Positions 52,552-61,539 of a stretch of DNA of 64,000 bases are shown here, piece by piece. Source of the stretch: CAYFYS01 sp965202905 (GTDB lineage Bacteria; Pseudomonadota; Alphaproteobacteria; MPNO01); the NCBI GenBank assembly GCA_965202905.1, contig OZ241868.1, positions 868,001 through 932,000 of the forward strand, read 5' to 3'. Under the pieces are notes generated by a model. That model was not told the origin of the DNA, searched no databases, and saw only the letters and a list, made by a program, of their open reading frames with translations. Both the position numbers and the translations under genes were made by a program. Positions within the stretch are counted from its first letter, which is position 1, and each line of letters starts with the position of its first letter.

Positions 52552-53012
52552 CACCCGTCCAGCCCGAAGCGTCGTTTCAGGCCGATCATCGCCAGACATG
52601 CCCGGGCGGCCGCGCCGCCGCGATCCTGCTCCCGCCGCCGCGCGCGGGCCATCGCCTGATCGCCGTTCTCGCAGGTCAGGATGCCGTAACCGATCGCGAG
52701 ACCGTGGACCAGCGCGAGATCCTGAAGGCCGCGCGCGCTCTCCTGGCAGACATAGTCGTAATGGGTCGTCTCGCCCCGGATCACGCAGCCCAATCCGATG
52801 AACCCGTCGAAGCGATGCGCCGCCTCGGGCCTTTGCATCGCCTCGGCGGCAAAGCGGATGGCGCCCGGTATCTCGAAGGCCCCCGGCACCACGAAGCGTT
52901 CGTAGCTTGCGCCGGCCTCCTCGAGGACCGCAGTTGCGCCGGCGACCAGTTCGTCGGCGATCGCCTCGTAGAACCGCGCCTCGACGATCATGACATGCGG
53001 GGAACCGGCCAT
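52551..53012 (-). CDS. ribH: 6,7-dimethyl-8-ribityllumazine synthase
   Basis: 153 residues from the ATG at 53010-53012, 8 nt after ribBA. Condenses DHBP with the ribityl-pyrimidine. Substrate sites visible: VVPGAFEIPGAIRFAAEAM, GCVIRGETTHYDYVCQESAR with the catalytic His in the TTHYDYV block, and IGYGILTCENGDQAMAR. Likely forms the icosahedral or pentameric lumazine synthase. Confidence 0.96.
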   Translation of the reverse strand: MAGSPHVMIVEARFYEAIADELVAGATAVLEEAGASYERFVVPGAFEIPGAIRFAAEAMQRPEAAHRFDGFIGLGCVIRGETTHYDYVCQESARGLQDLALVHGLAIGYGILTCENGDQAMARARRREQDRGGAAARACLAMIGLKRRFGLDG

Positions 53013-53020
53013 GACTGCTG

Positions 53021-54247
53021 CTACCCGTGCTCGGCCGCGACGGGGCGCCGTTCGACGATTCGAAGACCGTAGGCCTCCAGCCCGACGACCGCGCGCGGAT
53101 GGTTCGTCAAGAGGATCATGTCGTGGACCCCGAGGTCGCGCAGGATTTGTGCGCCGACACCGTAATCCCTCAGCGCCGGCGGGCTGAAGGCGCGCTCGCC
53201 ACCGGTGGTCACGCTGACCTCGAACGACGCCGCGCCGGGATCGTCGGGCAGTTCGTGGCGCTGGCGCACCTGATTGGCGAAGCTTTGCGCGTAGGAATCG
53301 CGGATCATCACCACGATCCCGCGGCCGGCCTCGCCGATCGCCCGGATGCAGGATTCCATCTCGTCGCCGCGCCCGCTGGTCTGATCGTGCAACACGTCGT
53401 CGAGCACGTTGATCGCGTGCATCCGAACCATCAGCGGATCCGACCCGGCGATGTCGCCCTTGATGAGCGCCAGGTGCTCGGCCCCGGTGATCCTGTTCAC
53501 GTAGACGATCAATCGGAACTCGCCGCCATTGCGCCGCCTCACGCGGGTTTCCAGCATACGCTCGACCAAAGTGTCGTTGCGCAGCCGGTACGCGATCAGG
53601 GCTTCGATGGTGGCGATCTTGAGGCCGTGGTACTGGGCGAAGCTCACCAAATCCGGCAGCCGGGCCATGGTGCCGTCGTCCTTCATGATCTCGCAGATCA
53701 CGCCCGAAGGGTTCAGACCGGCGAGCCGGGCGATGTCGACCGAGGCCTCGGTGTGGCCGGCGCGCTCGAGCACGCCGCCGTCGCACGCGACTAACGGAAA
53801 GACATGGCCGGGCGTGACGATGTCATCGGCGCCCTTGGTCGGATCGATCGCGACCGCGATGGTACGGGCGCGGTCGGGCGCGGAGATTCCCGTCGTCACC
53901 CCGTCGCGCGCCTCGATCGAGACGGTGAAGGCGGTCTGATGACGGGTCCGGTTCTGCTGGGACATCAGCGGCAGGCCAATGGCCTCGACCCGCGGCCGGG
54001 CCATCGCCAGACAGATCAGCCCGCGCCCGTGCGTGGCCATGAAGTTGACCACCTCCGGCGTCGCCATCTGAGCCGCGACGACCAAATCGCCCTCGTTCTC
54101 GCGGTTCTCGTCATCGACCAGAATGACGGCCCGGCCGTTTCGGATGTCCTCGATCGCCTCCTCGATCGAGGACAGATAGCCGGAGGCGTGCTCGACGGCC
54201 GCCTGGCCGATACCGGATTTCGATACGCGTTTGAGCTCATCACCCAC
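53021..54247 (-). CDS. ribB: RibBA with intact DHBP synthase and degenerate GTP cyclohydrolase II domain
   Basis: 408 residues, GTG start (54245-54247) behind GGAAGGGG. Residues ~25-225 are a complete 3,4-dihydroxy-2-butanone 4-phosphate synthase: ILVDDENRENEGDLVVAAQM, MATHGRGLICLAM, GHVFPLVA and RAGHTEASVDIARLAGL. The C-terminal half keeps the RibA fold, but the zinc-binding region reads MHAINVLDDVLHDQTSGRGD, without the three Cys, so it cannot be a normal cyclohydrolase. The missing activity is encoded by ribA at 38 kb. Confidence 0.94.
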   Translation of the reverse strand: MGDELKRVSKSGIGQAAVEHASGYLSSIEEAIEDIRNGRAVILVDDENRENEGDLVVAAQMATPEVVNFMATHGRGLICLAMARPRVEAIGLPLMSQQNRTRHQTAFTVSIEARDGVTTGISAPDRARTIAVAIDPTKGADDIVTPGHVFPLVACDGGVLERAGHTEASVDIARLAGLNPSGVICEIMKDDGTMARLPDLVSFAQYHGLKIATIEALIAYRLRNDTLVERMLETRVRRRNGGEFRLIVYVNRITGAEHLALIKGDIAGSDPLMVRMHAINVLDDVLHDQTSGRGDEMESCIRAIGEAGRGIVVMIRDSYAQSFANQVRQRHELPDDPGAASFEVSVTTGGERAFSPPALRDYGVGAQILRDLGVHDMILLTNHPRAVVGLEAYGLRIVERRPVAAEHG

Positions 54248-54271
54248 GCGGGAACCCCTTCCCTCGATGTC

Positions 54272-54859
54272 TCAACCGCGGTCTACCAGCCTGGCGACAT
54301 AGCGCGCGATGGTATCGACCTCGAAATTTACCCGGTCGCCGGCGCCGAGCCGTCCGAATGTCGTGCAGGCGCGCGTGTGGCTGATAATGTTCGCCCCGAA
54401 CCGCCGTCCGTCGACCTCGTTGACGGTGAGCGACACGCCATCCAGGGCGATCGAGCCCTTCGGCGCGACATAGGCGCGGTAGCCTTCCGGCGCCTCGAAG
54501 GTGAACCTGACACTATACCCCTCGGGATCGGTGTCAAGTATCCGGGCGGTGCCGTCGACATGGCCGGAGACGATATGCCCGCCGAGCTCGTCGCCGATCC
54601 TGAGTGCGCGCTCCAGGTTGACCGAAGAGCCGACCTGCCAGTCGCCCAGCGTGGTCTTGCTCATGGTCTCGGCGGACGCTTCGACCGCGAACCAGCCCGG
54701 CCCGCGGTCGACCACCGTCAGACAGGGACCCGAACAGGCGATCGAGGCGCCGATGTCGATTTCGGCGGTGTCATAGGCGGTTTCGATCTCGACGCGGGTG
54801 TCGCCGCGCTTTTCGATAGCGCGAACCAGACCCAGATCGGTCACGATACCGGTGAACAT
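54272..54859 (-). CDS. ribE: Riboflavin synthase, alpha subunit type
   Basis: 195 residues. Dismutates two lumazines to riboflavin. Two internal lumazine-binding repeats are evident: MFTGIVTDLG with IACSGPCLTVVDRG in the first half, and SGHVDGTARI with IALDGVSLTVNEVDG in the second. It lies between ribD and ribBA with gaps of about 24 nt. No FMN riboswitch was recognised in front of any gene of the run. Confidence 0.96.
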   Translation of the reverse strand: MFTGIVTDLGLVRAIEKRGDTRVEIETAYDTAEIDIGASIACSGPCLTVVDRGPGWFAVEASAETMSKTTLGDWQVGSSVNLERALRIGDELGGHIVSGHVDGTARILDTDPEGYSVRFTFEAPEGYRAYVAPKGSIALDGVSLTVNEVDGRRFGANIISHTRACTTFGRLGAGDRVNFEVDTIARYVARLVDRG

Positions 54860-54882
54860 TCTGCCTCTCGACGGGCTCGGCG

Positions 54883-55992
54883 CTATGCCGGCCGATAGGT
54901 CTCGACCAGATCCGGGCCGAGGGATCGGATCGAAATCTTGGCGAAGTCCTTCGCCGCGTCAAGCGTATCGACCCCCAGCGCCTCGACCGCCTCGCGCCCA
55001 TCCCCGCCGATCAGGCGCGGCGCGCGGTACCAGATCAGCCGGTCGATCAGCCCCGCGCGCAGCAGCGATGCCGCGATCCCGGCGCCCCCTTCGACGAGGA
55101 CCGAGGTGATCCCCTCCCCGCCGAGCGCCGTCAGCGCCGCCGCCGGATCGATGCGTCCGTCCTCCTGCGCGACAACTGGAAGGAATTTGACCCCGCTGCT
55201 GTCGTAATCCCGCCGGCGCCGGGCCTCCCGTGCGCGCGGCAGGATCAGCCAGGTCGGCGTCGCCGATGCGGTTGCGATCAGATCGTGCGTCCGCGGCAGG
55301 GCGGCCGCGCCGTCGACCAGCACGCGGACCGGGCTCGCGTCCTCCAGCCCGGAGAGGCGACAGGTGAGTGCGGGGTCGTCCAGCAGCGCGGTGCGTGCGC
55401 CGATGAGGATCGCGTCGTGACGTGCGCGCAGAAGGTGAACCGATCGACGGGCGGTCTCTCCGGTGATCCACCGGCTCTCGCCGGTCCGGGTCGCAATTCG
55501 CGAGTCCAGCGTGGAGGCCAGCTTCAGGCTCACCAGCGGACGGCCGCGCGCGGTGCGCGACCGGAACCCGTCCAGGACTCCTTCCGCCTCGCCGGCACAC
55601 AGCCCGGTCTCGACGGCGACACCCGCAGCCCGCAGCTTGGCGAAGCCGCCGCCGTCGACCCGCGGGTCCGGATCGGAAATCGCGGCGACCACGCGGGCGA
55701 CGCCCGCCGCCGCCAGCGCGTCGGCGCATGGCGGGGTCTTGCCGTAATGGGCACAGGGCTCCAGGCTCACATAGGCCGTTGCGCCGGCGGCCCGGCCGCC
55801 GGCGCGCCGCAGCGCCACGGCCTCGGCATGCGGCCGCCCGCCGTCGGCCGTATGGCCGCGGCCGACGACTTCGCCGTCGGCGACGATGACGCACCCCACC
55901 GCCGGGTTGGGCCAGGCGCGGCCGAGCGCGCGGCGGGCCAACGCGATCGCCACGCGCATATGGTTCCGGTCATTCGTTGGCGCCGGCGCCAC
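54883..55992 (-). CDS. ribD: Bifunctional riboflavin deaminase/reductase RibD
   Basis: 369 residues from GTG 55992, which overlaps nrdR by 23 nt. It is preferred over ATG 55959 because the DRNHMRVAIALARRA block just before it is conserved in RibD. The deaminase domain has the zinc motifs PHAEAVAL and PCAHYGKTPPCADAL. The reductase domain has RPLVSLKLASTLDSRI and EGGAGIAASLLRAGLIDRLI. Catalyses the second and third steps of the pyrimidine branch. Confidence 0.95.
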   Translation of the reverse strand: MAPAPTNDRNHMRVAIALARRALGRAWPNPAVGCVIVADGEVVGRGHTADGGRPHAEAVALRRAGGRAAGATAYVSLEPCAHYGKTPPCADALAAAGVARVVAAISDPDPRVDGGGFAKLRAAGVAVETGLCAGEAEGVLDGFRSRTARGRPLVSLKLASTLDSRIATRTGESRWITGETARRSVHLLRARHDAILIGARTALLDDPALTCRLSGLEDASPVRVLVDGAAALPRTHDLIATASATPTWLILPRAREARRRRDYDSSGVKFLPVVAQEDGRIDPAAALTALGGEGITSVLVEGGAGIAASLLRAGLIDRLIWYRAPRLIGGDGREAVEALGVDTLDAAKDFAKISIRSLGPDLVETYRPA

Positions 55993-56434
55993 TCAACGTC
56001 CCGACAAAGTGCTCGAAATCGCGCGCTTCCCGGAAGTTGCGGTAGACCGAGGCGAAACGGACATAGGCGACCTGATCGAGGCCGGCGAGCGCATCCATGA
56101 TCAACTCGCCGACGGCGCTGGACTCGATTTCGGTCTCGCCGGCGCTTTCCAGTCGGCGAATGATCCCGTTGATGACCCGCTCGACCCGCTCGGCCTCGAC
56201 CGGCCGCTTGCGCAGCGCGATCTTCATCGACCGGGCGAGCTTTTCGCGGTCGAGCGGCTCGCGCGCGCCGCCCTTTTTGATCACCGTCAGCTCGCGTAGC
56301 TGGACCCGCTCGAAGGTGGTGAACCGCTGCGAGCAGGCCATGCAGACGCGGCGGCGGCGGATCGCGGAATTGTCTTCCGTCGGGCGCGAGTCCCTGACCT
56401 GTGTATCGTCGGATCCGCAGAACGGACAACGCAT
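55970..56434 (-). CDS. nrdR: Transcriptional repressor NrdR
   Basis: 154 residues. ATP/dATP-sensing repressor of ribonucleotide reductase genes. N-terminal zinc ribbon MRCPFCGSDDTQVRDSRP and RRRRVCMACSQRFTTFERVQ with four Cys, then an ATP-cone starting VIKKGGAREPLDREKLARSM. Located between glyA and ribD, the standard order in alphaproteobacteria. NrdR boxes would be at nrd operons, which are not in this window. Confidence 0.97.
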   Translation of the reverse strand: MRCPFCGSDDTQVRDSRPTEDNSAIRRRRVCMACSQRFTTFERVQLRELTVIKKGGAREPLDREKLARSMKIALRKRPVEAERVERVINGIIRRLESAGETEIESSAVGELIMDALAGLDQVAYVRFASVYRNFREARDFEHFVGTLSGAGANE

Positions 56435-56510
56435 TCGCGCGCCTCATCCCTTATTGCGTCGACCGACGCCAACGCGCTGGCGGCCCGGAGGAAACGCCCG
56501 CGGCGACCGG

Positions 56511-57821
56511 TCATGCATCGGGGTATATCGGAAACCGTTGGCAGAGCGCCAGTACCCGTGTGCGTACCGAAGCCTCCACCGCGCCGATCTCCCGGTCGGC
56601 GCCGGCAAGCCCATCGACGACCTCGCAGATCAGTGCGCCGACCTGCTCGAATTCCGCGATGCCGAACCCGCGGGTCGTCGCCGCGGGAGAGCCCAGGCGA
56701 ACGCCCGAGGTGATCATCGGCTTCTCGGGGTCGAACGGAACGCCGTTCTTGTTGCAGGTGATGCCGGCGCGCTCCAGGCTCTGCTCGGTGAGCTTGCCGG
56801 TCAGCCCCTTGGGCCGGAGATCGACCAGCATCAGGTGAGTGTCGGTCCCGCCCGAAACGATGTCGAGCCCGCTCGCGGCCAGCCGCGCGGCGAGCGCCCT
56901 GGCGTTGGCGACCACGGCAGCCGAATAGGCCGCGAACTCCGGACGGAGCGCCTCGCCAAGCGCCACGGCCTTGGCGGCGATGATGTGCATCAGCGGCCCG
57001 CCCTGGGTGCCGGGAAAGATCGAGGAGTTCACCTTCCTGGCGATGTCCGCATCATTGGTGAGGATCATCCCGCCGCGCGGTCCGCGCAGGGTCTTGTGGG
57101 TTGTCGTGGCGACGACATGGGCGTGCGGCAGCGGGCTGGGGTGGACGCCGCCGGCCACGAGACCGGCGAAATGAGCCATGTCGACGAAGAGGTAGGCGTC
57201 AACCGCATCGGCAATCGTCCGGAACCGCGCGAAGTCGATCACCCGCGGGTAGGCCGAGCCGCCGGCGATGATCACGCGCGGCCGGTGCTCGCGGGCCAGT
57301 CGCTCGACCTCGTCGTAGTCGATCAGCGCATCTTCGCGGCGAACGCCGTACTGGACGGCATGGAACCACTTGCCCGATTGGTTGGGCGGCGCGCCATGGG
57401 TCAGATGACCGCCGGCGGCCAGCGACAGACCGAGAATCGTATCGCCCGGCTGGCAGAGCGCAAAATAGACCGCGTTGTTCGCCTGGGCGCCCGAATGCGG
57501 CTGCACGTTGGCGTAGGCGCAGGAGAACAGCGTCTTGGCGCGCTCACGCGCGAGCTCTTCAGCGATGTCGACGAACTCGCAGCCGCCGTAATAGCGCCGC
57601 CCGGGATAGCCTTCGGCGTATTTGTTGGTCAGCACCGAGCCGGCGGCCTGGAGAACCGCGCGCGAGACGATGTTCTCCGAGGCGATGAGCTCGATCTGGT
57701 CCTGCTGCCGCACGAGCTCGGACCGCATTGCGGCGTGCAGCTCGGGATCGCTGTCTTCGAGCGCCGCGGTGAAGAATCCGCCGAGCGATTCGGGGTCGGC
57801 GCCAGGCAGGTTCAAAGCCAT
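56511..57821 (-). CDS. glyA: Serine hydroxymethyltransferase
   Basis: 436 residues from the ATG at 57819-57821, preceded by GGAGAG. PLP enzyme that interconverts serine and glycine with tetrahydrofolate. PLP lysine in VVATTTHKTLRGPRGGMIL. Other blocks: LIASENIVSRAVLQAAGSVL, TNKYAEGYPGRRYYGGCEFV, VDMAHFAGLVAGG and ITSGVRLGSPAATTRGF. It follows rpiB by 10 nt and leads into nrdR. Confidence 0.97.
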   Translation of the reverse strand: MALNLPGADPESLGGFFTAALEDSDPELHAAMRSELVRQQDQIELIASENIVSRAVLQAAGSVLTNKYAEGYPGRRYYGGCEFVDIAEELARERAKTLFSCAYANVQPHSGAQANNAVYFALCQPGDTILGLSLAAGGHLTHGAPPNQSGKWFHAVQYGVRREDALIDYDEVERLAREHRPRVIIAGGSAYPRVIDFARFRTIADAVDAYLFVDMAHFAGLVAGGVHPSPLPHAHVVATTTHKTLRGPRGGMILTNDADIARKVNSSIFPGTQGGPLMHIIAAKAVALGEALRPEFAAYSAAVVANARALAARLAASGLDIVSGGTDTHLMLVDLRPKGLTGKLTEQSLERAGITCNKNGVPFDPEKPMITSGVRLGSPAATTRGFGIAEFEQVGALICEVVDGLAGADREIGAVEASVRTRVLALCQRFPIYPDA

Positions 57822-57831
57822 GATCTCTCCA

Positions 57832-58296
57832 CTATGAACCGGCGGCCGGGGCGAATGCGGCCTTGGCCAGCTTGTCCAGGCGCCGACGATGGCGCCCGCC
57901 TTCGAATTCGGTCTCGAGAAACGCCGCGAGGCAGGTCCTGGCGGTCTCGTCCGAGACCCGCCTTCCTGCCAGGACCAGCACGTTGGCGTCGTTGTGCCGA
58001 CGGGCAAGCCGCGCCCCCTCGGCATCATGGACCAGCGCGGCGCGAATGCCCGGGTGGCGGTTCGCGGCGATCGACATGCCGACGCCGCTGCCGCAAATCA
58101 GCACCCCCCGCTCGGAGATCCCGGCGGAGAGCCTGGCGACAAGCGCGTCCGCAAAGTCGGGATAGTCGACCGGTTGCTCGTTATCGGTCCCGAGATCCAG
58201 CACGTCCAGCCCCCGCTCGGCAAGATAAGCGTAAACCGCCTGCTTGAGCGAAAAGCCGGCGTGGTCCGCAGCCAGGGAAATCGGTTTTGCAGTCAT
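57832..58296 (-). CDS. rpiB: Ribose-5-phosphate isomerase B
   Basis: 154 residues from the ATG at 58294-58296; GTG 58302 two codons earlier is possible. Interconverts ribose 5-phosphate and ribulose 5-phosphate. Family marks: ISLAADHAGFSLKQAV, DYPDFADALV, and active-site Cys in GVLICGSGVGMSIAANR, then VHDAEGARLARRHNDANVLV. Placed before glyA as in many alphaproteobacteria. Ribulose 5-phosphate feeds the DHBP branch of riboflavin synthesis nearby. Confidence 0.95.
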   Translation of the reverse strand: MTAKPISLAADHAGFSLKQAVYAYLAERGLDVLDLGTDNEQPVDYPDFADALVARLSAGISERGVLICGSGVGMSIAANRHPGIRAALVHDAEGARLARRHNDANVLVLAGRRVSDETARTCLAAFLETEFEGGRHRRRLDKLAKAAFAPAAGS

Positions 58297-58759
58297 CGTC
58301 ACGTTGCGGGCTCGTGCGGGCTCGGCAGCGTGGGCGCTTGACTATCACAGCATCGGCGGGCATTCCACCCTGGCGTCGGCTATCCGTTACAGTGGACGGC
58401 CCGAACCACCGCAAGACCCGGGCGCAAGATCCCGGCTTGTCAAATCGTCGCAGATCCAACCGTTCCGATTATCTCGAACACATATCCGCAGCGGTTATCC
58501 GCAGCGGTCCAACCCGGTCGTTTATGGCGGCCGCAAGACGTCGGGTTTTGCCTGCCTTTTCTGCCGTTTCCGCGGCGCCCGGGAAGATTGGCGCAAGAAA
58601 AGCCATCCCCTGTAACTCAGAAAAATGTTGCGCGTTGCACAATTTCTCGCGTTAAGTTGCCGGTGTAACAGAATTTGACATCTATAGCTGTGCGTGCTAC
58701 GCCTCCCAACTCTATCCGACAAGAGGGCAAACCATCAAATGGTGGAAGAAGGAACAACT
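58297..58759. promoter_or_regulatory. 463-nt intergenic region upstream of mucR with A/T-rich promoter-proximal part
   Basis: Between divergent rpiB and mucR. No coding frame was accepted. Bases 58615-58690 are A/T-rich relative to the flanks and contain a perfect TTGACA (58675-58680), but no good -10 at 16-18 nt was identified. MucR proteins bind A/T-rich DNA and often repress their own genes, so autoregulatory sites here are plausible. Confidence 0.4.
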
Positions 58760-59185
58760 GTGATCGATCGGACTGAAATGCTCCGCATGGCAGCCGATAT
58801 CGTGGCCGCGTATGTAAGTAATAACACCGTGCCGGCAAATCAGGTGCCGGAAATCATCAGCGCCGTCTTTAATTCTCTGATCGGCGTCGACGGCGCCAGA
58901 CCCGAACAGGCGGCGGAACCTGCGAAGCCGGCCGTGAGCATTCGGCGCTCGGTTACTCCGGACTATATCGTGTGTCTCGAGGACGGCAAAAAGCTCAAGA
59001 TGCTGAAACGGCACCTGAGAGCCGCCTACGACATGACTCCCGATGAATATCGGGCCAAATGGAACCTGCCTGCGGACTATCCGATGGTAGCGCCGAACTA
59101 CGCCGCACAACGCTCGGCCTTCGCCAAGAAGATCGGGCTCGGCCGCAAGAAGGGGCAGAAGCCGCGCCGCACGCGACGCGCCTGA
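58760..59185 (+). CDS. MucR/Ros-family transcriptional regulator with altered zinc-finger ligands
   Basis: 141 residues from GTG 58760, chosen because AAGGA lies 6 nt before it; ATG 58739 in frame has no good ribosome site. Family features: MLRMAADIVAAYVSNNTVP at the oligomerising N-terminus and MTPDEYRAKWNLPADYPMVA at the C-terminus. The finger reads VCLEDGKKLKMLKRHLRAAY: Cys72, Asp75 and His85 correspond to the usual ligands, but the final His position is Tyr90. Zinc-independent MucR-type domains are known. These are global nucleoid-associated regulators. Confidence 0.9.
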   Translation: MIDRTEMLRMAADIVAAYVSNNTVPANQVPEIISAVFNSLIGVDGARPEQAAEPAKPAVSIRRSVTPDYIVCLEDGKKLKMLKRHLRAAYDMTPDEYRAKWNLPADYPMVAPNYAAQRSAFAKKIGLGRKKGQKPRRTRRA

Positions 59186-59201
59186 TCGGACCCGCAAACG
59201 G

Positions 59202-59236
59202 AATCGCGCGCGCCGGTTTCGAGGCGCGCGATTTTG
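59202..59236 (+). terminator. Rho-independent terminator of mucR
   Basis: AATCGCGCGC (59202-59211) pairs perfectly with GCGCGCGATT (59224-59233), a 10-bp stem with a 12-nt loop followed by TTGATT. It sits 17 nt after the mucR stop. Confidence 0.75.
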
Positions 59237-59278
59237 ATTCGGCAAAGCGCGCGCGGGCGGGACGATTCCCCGCGCGCG

Positions 59279-59878
59279 TCAGCGGCAGTCGAGGATCGCC
59301 TGGCGCAGCGCCGCGTAGTCCTCGACCGGCGGAAGATCCGGGAACTCGTCGCGTACGGCCTGGGGCGCCCGAAACAGAATGCCGACATGCGCCGCGCCCA
59401 GCATGGCGGTATCGTTGTAGGAATCGCCCACCGCGGTGACGTGGAAATTGAGCGCCTGGAAAGCCTGCACGCTCGCGCGCTTGTGATCGGCATGGCGCAA
59501 ATTGTATTCGGTGATCGCGCCGTCCCCGGCGATTGTGAGGCTGTGGCAGAACAGCGTCGGCCAGCCGAGGACGCGCATCAACGGCCGGGCGAACTCCTCG
59601 AACGTATCGGAAAGGATCACCACCGGCCCCTGCTCGCGGAGCCAGTCGAGGAAATCCGCCGCGCCGGGCAGCGGCGCCATGTCGGCGACGACCGCGGCGA
59701 TGTCGTCCATCCCCAGCCCGTTGTCGTCCAACAGACGCAGCCGCTGGCGCATCAGCGCGTCGTAATCGGGGATGTCGCGGGTGGTCGCGCGCAGCGCCTC
59801 GATGCCGGTACGCTCGGCAAGGCCGATCCAGACTTCCGGGATCAGTACGCCTTCGAGATCGAGACAGAACAAGCGCAC
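59279..59878 (-). CDS. thrH: ThrH: phosphoserine phosphatase / homoserine phosphotransferase
   Basis: 199 residues, GTG start (59876-59878). HAD superfamily: motif I is FCLDLEGVLIPEVW, with Asp-x-Glu instead of the usual Asp-x-Asp, which is characteristic of ThrH. Motif II is VVILSDTFEEF, motif III Lys in RHADHKRASV, and motif IV GDSYNDTAMLGAA. ThrH dephosphorylates phosphoserine and can pass the phosphate to homoserine. It lies downstream of the GMC oxidoreductase on the same strand with a 29-nt gap. Confidence 0.9.
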   Translation of the reverse strand: MRLFCLDLEGVLIPEVWIGLAERTGIEALRATTRDIPDYDALMRQRLRLLDDNGLGMDDIAAVVADMAPLPGAADFLDWLREQGPVVILSDTFEEFARPLMRVLGWPTLFCHSLTIAGDGAITEYNLRHADHKRASVQAFQALNFHVTAVGDSYNDTAMLGAAHVGILFRAPQAVRDEFPDLPPVEDYAALRQAILDCR

Positions 59879-59907
59879 GCGAAATCTACACCGTTCCCGG
59901 GGCCGCC

Positions 59908-61539
59908 TCAGACATCGGCCGGCGCCAGCGGTTCGCGGCCGCGGACCAGATCGGCCGCCTTCTCGGCGATCATGATCACCGGGGCGTTGATGTTACCGCC
60001 CACGAGGTCGGGAAAGACCGAGGCGTCGACCACCCGCAACCCGTCGATCCCGCGCACTCTCAACTCGGGGTCGACGACGGCCATGTCGTCACTGCCCATC
60101 TTGCAGGTCCCGGCCGGATGGTGCGCCGTCGCCGAGGTCGAGCGGATATAGGCGTCGATCCCCGCGTCGGAGGTCACGTCCGCGCCGGGATCGGTTTCGG
60201 CGACGCCGAAGCGCTTCAACTCCTCGGTTTCACCCACCTCGCGCACGCGCTTGAACCCCTCGCGGAGGATCTCGACATCGGCGTGCTCGGACAGGAAATT
60301 CTGGAAGATACGGACCTTCTTGCGCGGATCGGCGGAGGCGAGCCTCACCTCGCCCCGGCTCTGCGGGCGCAGCAGCACCGGACGGCACCCGAACCCGTCG
60401 GGCCAGGCGCGCCTGTATCCGGGGAACCAGGGATAGGTTTCCACCGGCAGGTCGCGGAACAGGAACTGAATGTCGGGAAGGTCCGCCTCGGGCCGGCTCT
60501 TGACGAAGGCCATCACGCCCGCGGGCAGGTCGGTCGCGGGTCCGCTGCCGGCGAGGTAGGCCCGCGGGAGGTCCATCGCAATCTGGTCGGCCCGCATTTG
60601 GGTGCGGAAGACGCCGGCTTTCTCGCGGCTGTAGTTGACGATCGCCGACAGATGGTCCTGCAGGTTCTTGCCGACGCCGGGCAGCTCGTGGACGGTCTCG
60701 ATGCCGTGCTCGCCGAGCTCGTCGGGCTTGCCGATGCCCGACAGCATCAGCACCTGCGGGGAGTTGATCACCCCACCGGACAGCAGGATCTCGCGCCCGG
60801 CCCGAACCTTGTGCGGTTGCCCGTTCCGCTCGTATTCGAGCCCCGTCGCACGGCCGTTCTCGATCAACAGCCTGGTGGCGAGCGCCTTGGTGTGCAGCGT
60901 TACGTTGGGGCGACCCAGCACCGGCTTGAGATAGGCGACCGCGGCGCTGCAGCGTTTGCCGTTGCGGATGGTTTGCTGGATCCGGCAGAAGCCCTCCTGC
61001 TCGGCGCCGTTGTAGTCCTCGGTGTATTTGTGGCCGATCGCCCTGGCGCCCTCGACATAGGCATCGACGAAGTCGTCGTTATAGGTACCGGTTCGCACGG
61101 TCAGCGGGCCGCCGCCGCCGCGGTGCTCGTCCGGACCGCCCTCCCAGCTCTCGGCCTTGCGGAAATAGGGCAGCACGTCGGCATAGGACCAGCCCGGGCA
61201 GCCCTTTTGGCGCCACCGGTCGTAATCGCCCCGGTGGCCGCGTACATAGGCCATGGCGTTGATCGAAGACGAGCCCCCGATGATCCGCCCGCGGGCGCAT
61301 TCGATGCTGCGATTGTCGAGGTTGGGTTCGGGTTCGGAGAAATACATCCAGTCGTGGCGGCGCTCTGCGAGCAGCACGCCCCAGCCGAGCGGGATATGAA
61401 TCATCGGATCGCGATCCCAGCCGCCAGCCTCGACCACCAGCACCTGGACGTCGGCGTCCTCGCTCAGCCGGTTGGCCAGCACGCAGCCCGCCGAACCGGC
61501 GCCGATGACGACATAGTCGTAGCTGCTCCGGTCGGCCAT
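59908..61539 (-). CDS. GMC-family FAD oxidoreductase (choline dehydrogenase-like)
   Basis: 543 residues from the ATG at 61537-61539. FAD Rossmann motif VVIGAGSAGCVLANRLSED, GMC signature 1 GRIIGGSSSINAMAYVRGHR, signature 2 ILLSGGVINSPQVLMLSGIG, and the active-site His in ATAHHPAGTCKMG. Similar to BetA, but no betaine aldehyde dehydrogenase or BetI regulator is adjacent, so other primary alcohols are equally likely substrates. No signal peptide. Confidence 0.88.
   Translation of the reverse strand: MADRSSYDYVVIGAGSAGCVLANRLSEDADVQVLVVEAGGWDRDPMIHIPLGWGVLLAERRHDWMYFSEPEPNLDNRSIECARGRIIGGSSSINAMAYVRGHRGDYDRWRQKGCPGWSYADVLPYFRKAESWEGGPDEHRGGGGPLTVRTGTYNDDFVDAYVEGARAIGHKYTEDYNGAEQEGFCRIQQTIRNGKRCSAAVAYLKPVLGRPNVTLHTKALATRLLIENGRATGLEYERNGQPHKVRAGREILLSGGVINSPQVLMLSGIGKPDELGEHGIETVHELPGVGKNLQDHLSAIVNYSREKAGVFRTQMRADQIAMDLPRAYLAGSGPATDLPAGVMAFVKSRPEADLPDIQFLFRDLPVETYPWFPGYRRAWPDGFGCRPVLLRPQSRGEVRLASADPRKKVRIFQNFLSEHADVEILREGFKRVREVGETEELKRFGVAETDPGADVTSDAGIDAYIRSTSATAHHPAGTCKMGSDDMAVVDPELRVRGIDGLRVVDASVFPDLVGGNINAPVIMIAEKAADLVRGREPLAPADV

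Noticed and set aside
51048..56434. FMN or TPP riboswitch for the rib/thiL run
   Set aside because: No recognisable conserved aptamer core upstream of ribD, ribE, ribBA, ribH or thiL; gaps are too short.
58303..58738. Protein-coding frames upstream of mucR
   Set aside because: Frames are short and overlap the rpiB start antisense; there are no ribosome sites or motifs.
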